NCBI RefSeq assembly: GCF_000218485.1
Contig: NZ_AFPB01000135.1
Span: 1 to 51,843 of the forward strand
Source: Aquimarina agarivorans
GTDB taxonomy: Bacteria > Bacteroidota > Bacteroidia > Flavobacteriales > Flavobacteriaceae
DNA: 51,843 nucleotides
Reading direction: 5' to 3'
In this document: positions 15,983-25,777 of the stretch, piece by piece
Position numbering within the stretch: the first letter of the stretch is position 1
Layout of the letters: every line of letters begins with the position of its first letter
The notes under the pieces: generated by a model
What the model saw: only the letters and a program-made list of their open reading frames with translations
The model's database searches: none
What the model was told of the DNA's origin: nothing
Made by a program: the position numbers and the translations under genes

Positions 15983-17371
15983 ATGACATTAATAAAATCA
16001 ATTTCGGGAATACGCGGTACTATTGGCGGATCGGTAAATGATAATTTAACACCAGTTGATGCTGTAAAATTTGCATCAGCTTATGGGACATGGATAAAAA
16101 AAGCTTCAGGAAAAGCTGCTCCAAAAGTTGTTGTTGGTCGTGATGCACGTTTATCAGGCCATATGATTCAACAATTGGTTATGAATAGTTTGGTGGGGTT
16201 AGGAGTTGAAGTTATTGATTTAGGTTTGTCAACCACACCAACGGTTGAAATTGCGGTGCCTTTGGAAAAAGCTGACGGCGGAATAATTTTAACCGCAAGC
16301 CACAATCCTAAGCAATGGAATGCCTTAAAATTATTAAATAATAAAGGAGAATTTTTGAATGCAGCTAATGGCGCCGAAATTTTAGACATAGCCGAGTCTG
16401 ATAGTTATATTTTTAGTGAGGTAGATGATTTAGGGACCATAACAGTTGATGATTCATATATTGAAAAACACATTGAATCAGTTTTAAAGCTTTCATTGGT
16501 AGATATTGAAAAAGTAAAACAGGCAAAATTTAAGGTAGTTGTTGATGCAGTAAACTCCACAGGAGGCATATCCATACCGCCATTATTAAAAAGAATGGGG
16601 GTAGAAGTTGTTGAATTATACTGCGATCCAACGGGTCATTTTCCGCATAATCCAGAGCCTTTAAAAGCGCATTTGGGAGATTTGGCAGCTAAAGTAGTAA
16701 GTGAAAAAGCAGATTTAGGAATTACAGTTGATCCTGATGTAGATCGTTTGGCTTTTATGAGCGAAGATGGAGAAATGTTTGGAGAAGAATATACATTAGT
16801 AGCCTGTGCCGATTTTGTTTTAGGAAAAACAAAAGGGAATACAGTTTCTAATTTATCGTCAAGTAGGGCTTTGCGTGATGTAACTGAAAAGCATGGCGGC
16901 AAATATACTGCGGCAAATGTGGGAGAGGTAAATGTAGTGACTATCATGAAAGCAGAAAACGCAATTATTGGAGGTGAAGGTAATGGGGGTATTATCTACC
17001 CCGAATCTCATTACGGACGTGATTCGTTAGTAGGAGTTGCTTTATTTTTGACACATTTAGCTGAAAAGAAAATGAAAGTTAGTGAGTTAAGAGCTTCATA
17101 CCCCGCATATTTTATGAGTAAAAATAAAATTACTTTAACTCCGAGTTTGGATGTGGATGGTATTTTAGCCGCTATGGCGAATAAATACGCTACTGAAAAT
17201 GTTACTACTACTGATGGGGTAAAAGTAGATTTTGCTGAAAATTGGTTTCACTTACGAAAAAGTAATACCGAACCCATTATTAGGATTTATACAGAGGCTA
17301 AATCCCAAGATGAGGCCGATGAATTAGCAGAAAGAACTATCAATGAAATCAAAGAAATAGCAGGTTTATAA
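15983..17371 (+). CDS. glmM: Phosphoglucosamine mutase
   Basis: This 462-residue alpha-D-phosphohexomutase has the active-site serine loop TASHNPKQWNALK (Ser106), the Mg-binding DPDVDR loop (Asp250, 252, 254), the sugar-binding GEGNGG loop and the phosphate-binding RKSNTEPIIRIY near the C-terminus. The N-terminal SISGIRGTIGG is typical of the Bacteroidota GlmM group. The reaction is glucosamine-6-phosphate to glucosamine-1-phosphate, for peptidoglycan and lipopolysaccharide. A mannose-phosphate mutase activity is an alternative. It is a single-gene unit ending at a strong bidirectional terminator. Confidence 0.9.
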   Translation: MTLIKSISGIRGTIGGSVNDNLTPVDAVKFASAYGTWIKKASGKAAPKVVVGRDARLSGHMIQQLVMNSLVGLGVEVIDLGLSTTPTVEIAVPLEKADGGIILTASHNPKQWNALKLLNNKGEFLNAANGAEILDIAESDSYIFSEVDDLGTITVDDSYIEKHIESVLKLSLVDIEKVKQAKFKVVVDAVNSTGGISIPPLLKRMGVEVVELYCDPTGHFPHNPEPLKAHLGDLAAKVVSEKADLGITVDPDVDRLAFMSEDGEMFGEEYTLVACADFVLGKTKGNTVSNLSSSRALRDVTEKHGGKYTAANVGEVNVVTIMKAENAIIGGEGNGGIIYPESHYGRDSLVGVALFLTHLAEKKMKVSELRASYPAYFMSKNKITLTPSLDVDGILAAMANKYATENVTTTDGVKVDFAENWFHLRKSNTEPIIRIYTEAKSQDEADELAERTINEIKEIAGL

Positions 17372-17464
17372 ACCACGAATTTTTTGATAAAATTTTCGGT
17401 TTTCAGATTCTAGATTTCAGAGTATGAAAATAGCGAAGCATAATTTTTTTTCATAAAAAGTAAT

Positions 17465-17505
17465 AAAAAAGCTCAAAATTATATGTTAGAATTTTGAGCT
17501 TTTTT
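17465..17505. terminator. Bidirectional terminator between glmM and the acyltransferase gene
   Basis: AAAAAAGCTCAAAATT and its exact complement AATTTTGAGCTTTTTT flank a 9-base loop. The stem has A runs on the left and T runs on the right, so it can serve both convergent genes. Confidence 0.9.
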
Positions 17506-17511
17506 ATTTTA

Positions 17512-17541
17512 CCATCAACCATCAACCATCAACCATCAACC
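17512..17541. repeat. Short tandem repeat, CCATCAA unit
   Basis: About four copies of the heptamer CCATCAA lie in the gap between the terminator and the acyltransferase stop. It is a slippage-prone microsatellite outside any coding region. The units are directly adjacent, with no spacers, so this is not a CRISPR. Confidence 0.85.
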
Positions 17542-17550
17542 ACTAAAAAA

Positions 17551-18425
17551 TCAACGTGCATGTTTCCATCGTTTGTGTGTCCACAAATACAATTCTGGGC
17601 GATTTCTTATTTGTTCTTCTAAAAGCGAGGTGTAAGTATCGGTGGCTTTAAAATCAGGAATGGATTTAGCATCATCAGATATGATAACCACTTCAGCTTC
17701 GTAGTACCCGCGTTTTACTTTTTCTACTTTTAGATAAGCAATATTCAGATCAAGCTTTTTTGCTAGTATTTCCCCGCCAACAAAAATTGGGACTTTTTGC
17801 CCCATGAATTTAGACCAATAAGTTTTGCCACCATGTAGTTTTGGACTTTGGTCGGAGATTAATCCATAGATACTACCCCCAGGGTTTTTGCGTTCTTTTG
17901 CAACAGCAAAACGCATTATTTTTTTGTTGGGAATTACATCGGCTCCAAAGCGCCCCCTGATTTTTTTTGCTAATCTGTCAAAACTTAAATTTCTAATGGG
18001 CTTATACACCCCTACACTTGTAAAGCTAGTGTTTAAGTCAATAGAATTGGCCCATTCATAACTGGCATAATGTCCTGCTAATAGTACATAGCTTTTTCCA
18101 CTTTCTTCTAATTTTCTGAGAGATTCGGTATGAATAAATTTGTAATGTTTTTTGGTGGTTTCATTTGATATAGAAATTGATTTCACCATTTCCAAAAACA
18201 TATCGCACATATGATTGTAAAACTTATTTCGAATTTTTTTATTTCATCTTTGGATTTTTCAGGAAACGCATTTCGCAAATTTTTTGTAACTACTTTTTTT
18301 CTGTAACTAAAAATTCTGTAAACAATAAAGCATACCACATCTGAAAATAAATAGAATACTTTCCACGGAAGTATTGATATTAACCATAAAAAAGGATAAA
18401 TTAACCAGTAAACTAGTGTATGCAT
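17551..18425 (-). pseudogene. Lipid A biosynthesis (LpxL/HtrB-type) acyltransferase, one frameshift
   Basis: The N-terminal part, from ATG at 18425, has a membrane segment and RIFSYRKKVVTKNLRNAFPEKSKDEIKK. The frame is lost at the run of seven T (A on the coding strand) at 18234-18240. One added base restores EIKKIRNKFYNHMCDMFLEMVK and the rest of the protein, giving 291 residues, normal for the family. The downstream half has the acyltransferase HYASYEW motif (His-x4-acid) and GLISDQSPK, both typical. The enzyme would add a secondary acyl chain to lipid A at the inner membrane, an important function for a Gram-negative cell. A sequencing error in the homopolymer is therefore more likely than true loss. 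Confidence 0.85.
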
Positions 18426-18454
18426 TGTTCAATTGTTTGCAACAAAGATATAAG

Positions 18455-18462
18455 TATATTTG
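18455..18462 (+). promoter_or_regulatory. -7 box (TAnnTTTG) of the rhomboid gene
   Basis: TATATTTG matches the consensus and lies 19 bp before ATG 18481. TTG-type bases lie about 15-20 bp upstream (AATTGTTTGC). The box covers the alternative TTG start at 18460, which argues for initiation at 18481. Confidence 0.5.
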
Positions 18463-18480
18463 AACAATAAATATGAAATT

Positions 18481-19131
18481 ATGCCAAACACAACCAACGT
18501 TGTACTACTCCTTATAGTAGCCAATGCAATAATGTCCATGACAGGTTTTAATAACCTTGCTTTTTTTGAAAAGTATAAATTTAATATCGCAGCTATAAAA
18601 AACGGCGATAAGTTAAGAATGTTTAGTTCAGGTTTTTTGCATGCCGACTGGGGCCATTTGATTTTTAATATGTACACGTTGTATATTTTTTCGCCAATAG
18701 TAACCAGCCGATTAGGCAATGTTAATTTTTTAATTATTTATGTTGCTAGTTTAGGTTTAGGAAGTGCTTTTTCCTATTTGTTTCATAAAAATGAACCGCA
18801 TTACAGTGCCATTGGTGCCAGTGGAGCAGTTTCAGGGGTGTTGTATGCTTCTATTTTGTTATATCCACAAATGGATTTGTTTATTATGTTTATTCCAATA
18901 CCAATACCAGCCTATGTTTTTGGAATTGGATACTTATTGTATTCAATTTACGGAATGCGTAACCAACATGATAATATAGGACATGACGCTCACTTTGGAG
19001 GGGCTGCTGCAGGTTATATAATTACCTTACTAATGCAACCAAGTTTGCTTGAGACCAGTAAACTAATGGTTTTATTATTAGCAATCCCTATTGTGTTACT
19101 TTATATTTTATACAAAACTGGTAAGGTATAA
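18481..19131 (+). CDS. Rhomboid-family intramembrane serine protease
   Basis: This 216-residue protein, counted from ATG 18481, has about six membrane segments. The catalytic dyad is Ser114 in GASGAVSG and His171 in GHDAHFGGAAAGY. The HADWGHLIFNMYTLYIF segment is the conserved loop 1/TM2 region. Rhomboids cleave membrane proteins within the bilayer; the substrate is unknown. It is divergent from the acyltransferase gene and monocistronic. I preferred this start to the upstream TTG because the latter lies in a -7 box. Confidence 0.9.
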   Translation: MPNTTNVVLLLIVANAIMSMTGFNNLAFFEKYKFNIAAIKNGDKLRMFSSGFLHADWGHLIFNMYTLYIFSPIVTSRLGNVNFLIIYVASLGLGSAFSYLFHKNEPHYSAIGASGAVSGVLYASILLYPQMDLFIMFIPIPIPAYVFGIGYLLYSIYGMRNQHDNIGHDAHFGGAAAGYIITLLMQPSLLETSKLMVLLLAIPIVLLYILYKTGKV

Positions 19132-19200
19132 TTGCGGATACTGTAGTTGAGCATCGTAAAACATAATTAATACCATAGTATGATAAACGAATGTAAATAC

Positions 19201-19208
19201 TATATTTG
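19201..19208 (+). promoter_or_regulatory. -7 box (TAnnTTTG) of ilvC
   Basis: TATATTTG lies 34 bp before the ilvC ATG and matches the Bacteroidota -7 consensus. No leader peptide or riboswitch is visible in the short upstream gap. Confidence 0.55.
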
Positions 19209-19242
19209 CACAAAATTTAGATACTTAATAAAAGCATAAATA

Positions 19243-20718
19243 ATGGCTAATTATTTTAATACATTATCGTTAAGAGACCAATTAACGCAACTTGGTAAAT
19301 GTAGATTTATGGATTCATCAGAATTTGCTGATGGAGTAAAAGCATTACTAGGGAAAAAAATTGTAATTGTAGGTTGTGGAGCACAGGGTTTAAATCAAGG
19401 TTTAAACATGAAAGATTCTGGTTTAGATATTTCTTACGCTTTACGTGATGCAGCTATTGCTGAAAAACGTCAGTCGTATTTAAATGCTACTGAAAGTGGT
19501 TTTGTGGTAGGTACGTACCAAGAATTAATACCAACCGCAGATGTAGTAATTAACTTAACTCCAGATAAGCAACATACAGCTGTAGTAACAGCAGTTATGC
19601 CATTAATGAAAAAAGGGGCAACCTTAACGTACTCTCACGGATTTAATATTGTTGAAGAGGGAATGCAAATTCGCGAAGATTTAACAGTAATAATGGTTGC
19701 ACCAAAGTCACCAGGGTCTGAAGTTAGAGAAGAGTACAAAAGAGGATTTGGAGTACCAACTTTAATTGCGGTACATGAAGAAAATGATCCAGAAGGAAGA
19801 GGGTGGGCTGAAGCAAAAGCTTATGCAGTAGCAACTGGAGGAGATAGAGCTGGAGTGTTGGCATCGTCATTTATTGCCGAAGTAAAATCGGATCTTATGG
19901 GAGAGCAAACTATACTTTGTGGTTTGTTACAAACAGGTTCTATTTTATGTTTCGATAAAATGGTTGAAGAAGGGATTGACGCAGGGTATGCTTCTAAATT
20001 AATCCAATACGGTTGGGAAACAATTACTGAAGGTTTAAAGTATGGGGGTATTACTAACATGATGGATCGTTTAAGTAACGTGGCTAAAATTAAAGCTTTT
20101 GAACTTTCTGAAGAGTTAAAAGATATCATGCGTCCTCTTTTTAATAAACATATGGATGATATTATTGAAGGAGAGTTTTCAAAAACAATGATGGAAGACT
20201 GGGCCAATGATGATAAAAACTTATTGGGTTGGAGAGCAGCTACCGGAGAAACTAATTTTGAGAAAACCCCAGCAGGTGATGTTGAAATTACTGAGCAGGA
20301 ATATTACGATAATGGAGTGTTAATGGTAGCTATGGTAAGAGCTGGTGTAGAGTTGGCTTTTGAAGCTATGACAGAAGCTGGTATTATCGAAGAATCTGCA
20401 TATTACGAATCATTGCACGAAACTCCGTTGATAGCAAACACCATTGCGCGTAAAAAGTTATTTGAAATGAATCGAGTAATTTCTGATACTGCGGAGTACG
20501 GATGCTACTTGTTTGACCATGCTTGTAAGCCATTATTGAAAGATTTTATGGCTAAGGTTTCAACGGATGTAATTGGTAAGCCTTACGCTAAAGATAACGG
20601 AGCAGGGGTTAGTAACGCTGAGTTACTTAAAGTAAATGATATTGTACGTAATCACCCAATTGAAATCGTTGGAGAAGAACTGCGTGAGGCTATGACAGCA
20701 ATGAAACCAATTGTATAA
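19243..20718 (+). CDS. ilvC: Ketol-acid reductoisomerase, long (class II) form
   Basis: This 491-residue protein matches the long IlvC form of enterobacteria, plants and many Bacteroidota. It has the N-terminal Rossmann loop [22 protein letters not shown], then [25 protein letters not shown] and the acidic metal-site region with [11 protein letters not shown]. It converts acetolactate to dihydroxyisovalerate (or the isoleucine equivalent) with NADPH and Mg2+. No other ilv gene is adjacent, so it appears to be transcribed alone from the promoter at 19201. Confidence 0.97.
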   Translation: MANYFNTLSLRDQLTQLGKCRFMDSSEFADGVKALLGKKIVIVGCGAQGLNQGLNMKDSGLDISYALRDAAIAEKRQSYLNATESGFVVGTYQELIPTADVVINLTPDKQHTAVVTAVMPLMKKGATLTYSHGFNIVEEGMQIREDLTVIMVAPKSPGSEVREEYKRGFGVPTLIAVHEENDPEGRGWAEAKAYAVATGGDRAGVLASSFIAEVKSDLMGEQTILCGLLQTGSILCFDKMVEEGIDAGYASKLIQYGWETITEGLKYGGITNMMDRLSNVAKIKAFELSEELKDIMRPLFNKHMDDIIEGEFSKTMMEDWANDDKNLLGWRAATGETNFEKTPAGDVEITEQEYYDNGVLMVAMVRAGVELAFEAMTEAGIIEESAYYESLHETPLIANTIARKKLFEMNRVISDTAEYGCYLFDHACKPLLKDFMAKVSTDVIGKPYAKDNGAGVSNAELLKVNDIVRNHPIEIVGEELREAMTAMKPIV

Positions 20719-20786
20719 TATAGTTTATTTGTAAACTGATTTTATATTAAACGAATAGTAAAATAAAAAAACAGTATACTTTACAG

Positions 20787-20817
20787 ACCCAGTTGTTTTT
20801 TAATAGCTGGGTTTTTT
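20787..20817 (+). terminator. Terminator downstream of ilvC
   Basis: ACCCAG and CTGGGT form a stem around an A/T-rich loop, followed by six T. The remaining bases up to 21034 show no gene. Confidence 0.75.
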
Positions 20818-21034
20818 GTGCTTGAATGCTATTGAAAAAGTATGTAGCCCAAATGAATAATTTTGAAAAAGTATCGATTTTATTTGTTAAACTTGTTATA
20901 ATAACTCCTAATTAAAATAGTTGTAGAACTAAAGAAGTTACGACTTGTTGCTTTAAATAATGAAAGAGATGATATTGTTTCGAATATTGTTTTAATTCAG
21001 AATAAAAATTTTGTTGATTTAGCGTTTTACTTAC

Positions 21035-23414
21035 ATGAAAATTAAAATTCAATTGAACATAAAAAAGTTTGCTTTTTTTCTTACGATAATGTGTAGTTTT
21101 TTATTGACAACTACAGTTTTTGCAAACACAGTAATAAAAAATAATTTTTTTATTAAAGGTAATTATGAAGAAGCAGGCTTGAGTATTAAATATACAGGAA
21201 TAGTAAAGTTTTTTGTTTCTAGCGAAACTAAAAAAATTGATGACTTGGCTTTTAACTATAAATTGGCTTCTTTTTATATTGAAGAAGTTACTTACGAAGG
21301 AAAAACATATCGTGGGCATGATTTATTTGGAATTTCTTTTCCTTACGAAAGCCTAGTTAATATTGAAATTGATTCAAAATTAACTTATAAAAACCAAAGT
21401 AATTTTGAAAAAGAATTACTGTTAAGGTCTAATAAGTATGAGATGTTTCTGCTATCTGATGCAGATAAGCAGAAGCTTAAATCATTAAATGTAACATTTG
21501 CTGAAATTGATAAAGGTTTAGGATTTAAATTTAAAATTTTGAAGACCTTAAAAATTACAAAGCTATTTGAAAATGATTTATTTGTATTAGAGATTATTGA
21601 CCGTATTACTAATAATACTTCTGAAAAGTCCCAAAAAGATAATGAAGAAGAATATTTGAGGTTATTAACGGAAGGTAATATTCGCTTAAGCGAGAATAAT
21701 TATGAACAAGCGCTATTTTCTTTTCTTAAAGCAAAAAAATACTCATCAAACACTGATTTTGTAGAAGATAAAATTGAAATTGTAGATAGTTATTTGAATC
21801 GATCAAGGTCTAAATTTCGCTGGAAAAATAAAAATCAAGAAAAAGCAGTAACCATAGATCCAATATTGAATTTAAAAAATGATTTAAAAATAAATGCATC
21901 CTTTGATTCCTTTAATAAAGAAAAGTCATATTATAAATTAATTGATAAGGCAAATAAATATATAATTGAGGGCAATTACAAAAAAGCGATTACGGAATTA
22001 AATCAATCAAAAAAATACACCAATAATAAAGTATTAGTCAACAAGGGAATTGCTATAATCAACGATAAAATTAAAAAGGGTGGAAGCAGTAAGCCTAACA
22101 AATTAAGTATTTCGGAACAGTCAAGGAAAGAAAAAGAAAAGAAAGAAAAAGAAGCGTTGTTTGCGGATTATAAACAATTTAGTGAAACAAGAAAGTCAAA
22201 GAAGATTACCACAGATAAAAAAATAACAAATAATAGTAATAAAAAAAAGATAAGAACTAAAGTTGCCCAAGACGAAGCAAATTTGTCTTACGGTGACTTG
22301 CTTAGAAAAGGAGGGGAGTACTTGAAGAACGGAGAATATGTAGCATCTCAAAAAACTTATAAAGAAGCCCGTAAAAAAGCCGCTGATAAATCTGCTATTG
22401 ATCGAATTTTAGTATCAGTTAATAAATTAGCTGACGCTGAAAAAAGAAGGAATAAAAGTAACACTGCAACTATTGATGGAGTTGATCAAACAAGGGTAAA
22501 ACCAAATAAAGATGAGGGTTTTGTTAGTAGTAAAGATAAAGCTGGAGTAACAAAACGAGATAAAATTTCTAAAAGCAATGTAAAAAAACAGCGATCAACT
22601 AATGCTGAATTAAGGACAGCAGTAGCAAAAGAACAGAATTTAAAAAAACAGCAAAGGGTATTCCTGAAATTAGGGCAAAAGCTAAAACCAAAAAAACTAA
22701 AAGTCAAACAGCGGATGTAGATACTCGGCAAGTAGCGGCATCATCTAAAACGGAAATAGAAAGCTTTGAGGTTGGCGATTTGGCATACGCAGAAAAAAAG
22801 AAGAAAAGAAAAGAAAAGAGGGGCTATTAAGTTTTAGAAAGGGATATATAAAATATAAAAGAGACGAACAAGCGGTAGTTGATAGTCATGATGAAGTATT
22901 GATACCCTTTGGTAAATACAAAATCATGTATTACCGAGCAGGCTTTGCTCGGATTAAAATAAAAGATTCCATACCTTTAAAAACAGTTGAATGTACGGGT
23001 AGAAACGAAGAATATTCATGGTCTGCCAGGATTTATCAAAATCCATGGTTTGAAACCGTAATTAATGATGAAGTGGAATATGTTGATGATGTGGTAAAAA
23101 AAGTTGAGGTGTACGTGGTGGATAATGTAAGCTTACTACCCTATGAAGAGTTATCCAAAGAAATCATAAAGGCATATAAAGACCCTAATCCTTACGTAGG
23201 AACCACAAGAATTTCAGCTCATAATTTATGGAACAGGAAACACGCATATGAGCCTGAGGTAATTAGAAGAAGAGAAGAAATTGCGCGTTTTAAGCAGGCA
23301 TCAAAATTTGAAGCCTATCAAGGAGCGGATGATTGCAGAGAAAAAGTGGCCAATTCAGTAAAAGAAGTTTATGATTATTACAAGGAAAAAGGCTACGAAG
23401 TTATTTTAAATTAA
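21035..23414 (+). pseudogene. Lysine-rich secreted TPR-like protein of unknown function, two frameshifts
   Basis: Three pieces join into one protein of about 793 residues if one A is added to each of two runs of seven A (22642-22648 and 22793-22799). The first break gives LKKTAKGIPEIRAKAKTKKT. The second gives AEKKEEKKRKEGLLSFRKGYIKYKRDEQ leading into VLIPFGKYKIMYYRAGFARI. Residues 1-30 are a signal peptide (FAFFLTIMCSFLLTTTVFA). Residues about 200-250 and 300-345 look like TPR units. The middle is extremely rich in Lys with low complexity, and the last 200 residues form a compact domain with no family I recognise. It stands alone, with a terminator on each side. Confidence 0.65.
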
Positions 23415-23495
23415 CTATGTTATAATTTATAAAATAACGAATAGTTATTTTAATCCTTGAAGCATTGTAGCATTATAATTAAAAGTTATATTAAA

Positions 23496-23526
23496 AAAAT
23501 AGCCTCAGTACAGAGGCTATTTTTTT
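23496..23526. terminator. Terminator between convergent genes
   Basis: AAATAGCCTC-AGTACA-GAGGCTATTT is a perfect hairpin with A and T tails on the two sides. It can end both the lysine-rich protein gene and the small minus-strand gene. Confidence 0.85.
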
Positions 23527-23609
23527 ACAAAATTTGAATTTAAATGAGTAGTTCAACGTCGTTAATTATGAAAAAGGTAGAATAATATATCGCCTTAAAC
23601 TACATTTGC

Positions 23610-23834
23610 TTACAGTAAATCGGGTTTGCCTTTAAGGCGTTTATCAATTTTTCTTTTCTTTTGGGTTACCGCCTTCATCACTTCCATTAATTTTGGATTT
23701 TTAGTTTGTTTGTAAATTTCGTTAATAGTCAAAACAATTTTTTTACCTAGTTTGCAGGCTTTAATGCGATCACTTGTGGTTAAGTTACGCATGCTAAGAT
23801 TTTCATATTGATTTGCTTTCTGAATAAGATCCAT
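23610..23834 (-). CDS. Small conserved hypothetical protein
   Basis: This 74-residue basic, all-helical protein has no signal peptide or membrane segment. It begins MDLIQKANQYENLSMRNLTT and ends KKRKIDKRLKGKPDLL. From memory, similar small proteins are widespread in flavobacteria with no assigned function. A nucleic-acid-binding role is conceivable from its charge but is not supported by a motif. Confidence 0.6.
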   Translation of the reverse strand: MDLIQKANQYENLSMRNLTTSDRIKACKLGKKIVLTINEIYKQTKNPKLMEVMKAVTQKKRKIDKRLKGKPDLL

Positions 23835-23889
23835 ATTATGTGTTTAAAGTTATTTTTAAATTGTTGTTACTCCTTTAATAAGATTTGGA

Positions 23890-25137
23890 TTAATAAGTAA
23901 GGGTTGAGTCTTTAGCTGGGATTTCAACAGCACATTTACCGTCGTGGTCAGGACATATCATGCATTCATCAAAATAAAATTTTATAGTATCATTGCTAAT
24001 AGCAAAGTTATTTTTAAAAATTTCAAAATGATTGTTGGTAATTGCACTGCATTCATCATGAAATAAATGGGCTTTTGAATAAGTGTTAGCCAATGCAATT
24101 AAATCTGTTTTTGCATCAGGTTTAAAAGTGTTTTCGTAATTCAAGAAGTTCCCTTTTTCTATATCGTAATTCAAAGCTTTAAAGCTATATTTAGGAAAAG
24201 TGTCGTTATTTAAATAATCACCTTTAAAAAGAATTATACTTAACAGATTATTCCCTTTTTTATAAATTTTATAGTCTAAAAATTGTTTTGAAATAGAATG
24301 ATCAAATTGATTTAGGCTGTACGCATTACCCTCAAAGCCATAATTGTTTTGCAAATTTTTAATTACTTCAATTCTGTTCACGACAGTTTGAATAAGTTCT
24401 TGTTCTTTTTTTGTGCCATTTTTTCCGAAACCGTCAATATTTGTAAAAACAGTCATTCCTGCACCTAATTCTTTAGCAATTGAAGTTTGAATTTGTGTCG
24501 AATATTTAGAAACGATCATTACTCCAATAAAATTTTCAAAGCCCTCAACGGTCAAATCAGTAACTTTTGCGGTAATTAAAAAGGCAAGTATGGAGTATAT
24601 AGCGGTTTCCATTGATATTGTTATGGCAGTTATAGCAAAAAGAATACAATTAAATAGTAAAATGATTTTACCAATACTGAGCCCTAAGTGTCTGTTCAAG
24701 TAAATGCCAAGTATCTCGCTTCCGTCAAGTACAGCCCCGTTTTTAATAGCAGTTCCAATGCCGAGACCTAAAAGCAACCCTCCAAAAATTGAAATTAATA
24801 GTTTGTCATTTGTTACAACATCAAAATTTTCAAAATGAATTACAATTGCCAAACTCACAATACTGAAAATCGATTTAAATACCATGTACGGTGATATGGT
24901 GAAATAGGCTAATATCAAAAAAGGAATACTTAAAATGATGAGTGCCATTGAAATATTCCATCCAAAAATTGTGTTGAATAGTATGGCTATTCCAGTTACT
25001 CCGCCATCTAAAAAACCATTTGGTAGCAAAAAAGCTTTCAATCCAATACTGGCAAATAAAATTCCTAATCCAATTTGAACGTATTCGGAGATAATCTTTT
25101 TAAAATCAGATGCGTTAGTAGTTATTGTAAATTTCAT
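23890..25137 (-). CDS. YitT-family membrane protein with extra DUF3298-like C-terminal domain
   Basis: This 415-residue protein has an N-terminal half with the YitT layout of five to six membrane segments, including FLLPNGFLDGGVTGIAILFN and NGAVLDGSEILGIYLNRH. A DUF2179-type soluble domain (residues about 205-290, GAGMTVFTNIDGFGKNGTKKEQ) follows. Normal YitT proteins end near residue 290. Here about 125 more residues follow, with FPKYSFKALNYDIEKGN...FYFDECMICPDHDGKCAVEIP, which resemble the DUF3298 fold usually found in exported proteins. Substrate and role are unknown for the family. The long fusion is unusual. Confidence 0.75.
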   Translation of the reverse strand: MKFTITTNASDFKKIISEYVQIGLGILFASIGLKAFLLPNGFLDGGVTGIAILFNTIFGWNISMALIILSIPFLILAYFTISPYMVFKSIFSIVSLAIVIHFENFDVVTNDKLLISIFGGLLLGLGIGTAIKNGAVLDGSEILGIYLNRHLGLSIGKIILLFNCILFAITAITISMETAIYSILAFLITAKVTDLTVEGFENFIGVMIVSKYSTQIQTSIAKELGAGMTVFTNIDGFGKNGTKKEQELIQTVVNRIEVIKNLQNNYGFEGNAYSLNQFDHSISKQFLDYKIYKKGNNLLSIILFKGDYLNNDTFPKYSFKALNYDIEKGNFLNYENTFKPDAKTDLIALANTYSKAHLFHDECSAITNNHFEIFKNNFAISNDTIKFYFDECMICPDHDGKCAVEIPAKDSTLTY

Positions 25138-25378
25138 ATGATTTCAATTTTTTAAATTTAGTTCATGTAATATCCATAATTTGTTTCATAAAGTTTTATT
25201 TATATTTTTTAGTAATAAAATAATTAAATCTTATGAATATTAATTTTACACGTTGTAACGTTTCTAAAGTGCCAAGTATATTGAGTTTACTCTTTTGGTT
25301 ATTGAAGAGTATTAAGAAAAAGGTGTTTATTTGTTAAAATAAGTGGGGCTATTTATCAAACTTTAGTGCGTGAATATT

Positions 25379-25624
25379 TTTGCAGATGCTGTTGTTGGTA
25401 GTACAGGTATGCTTTATTTGGCTACAAGTGATTTGAATTTAGACAATTAGAAATTAACTACTATTTATCAAAAAACAATGGAAAGTAGAGGAGTTTTTTC
25501 TATAAAAAAAAATAATACTACATTTACTAGAACACCAACAAAAAAATCACTGGCACAGCAAACGCATGTTATTGCTTCAATAATTGTTTTTTGTAAACTC
25601 AAAAAGATTAAAAAAAAGAACTGA
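25379..25624 (+). pseudogene. Decayed DDE transposase remnant
   Basis: The frame reads FADAVVGSTGMLYLATSDLN, then a stop, then KLTTIYQKT and, after frame slips, NNTTFTRTPTKKSLAQQTHV and IASIIVFCKLKKI. This is the C-terminal part of an IS4/IS701-type transposase; relatives read roughly YKKRWxVEExHKSLKxN. The internal TAG and frame changes show it is dead. The rest of 25138-25777 is AT-rich and holds no supportable gene. Confidence 0.65.
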
Positions 25625-25777
25625 TCAGAAATCAATATGCTATGAAAAGTTAAATTTGGCTAGTGGCCATTAAAACTACTTGTAAAAAATGCAATGAGTT
25701 ATCAACACCTTGGAGCAACTTTTCAGAAATCGTCGTGCCACATTAGTTATTAATTAGAATATAAAAGACTAACATAA

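Noticed and set aside
17512..17541. Repeats resembling a CRISPR
   Set aside because: The CCATCAA units are 7 bp and directly adjacent with no spacers, and no cas gene is present.
18460..18480. Upstream TTG start of the rhomboid gene
   Set aside because: It overlaps the TATATTTG promoter box, and the conserved protein starts at or after ATG 18481.
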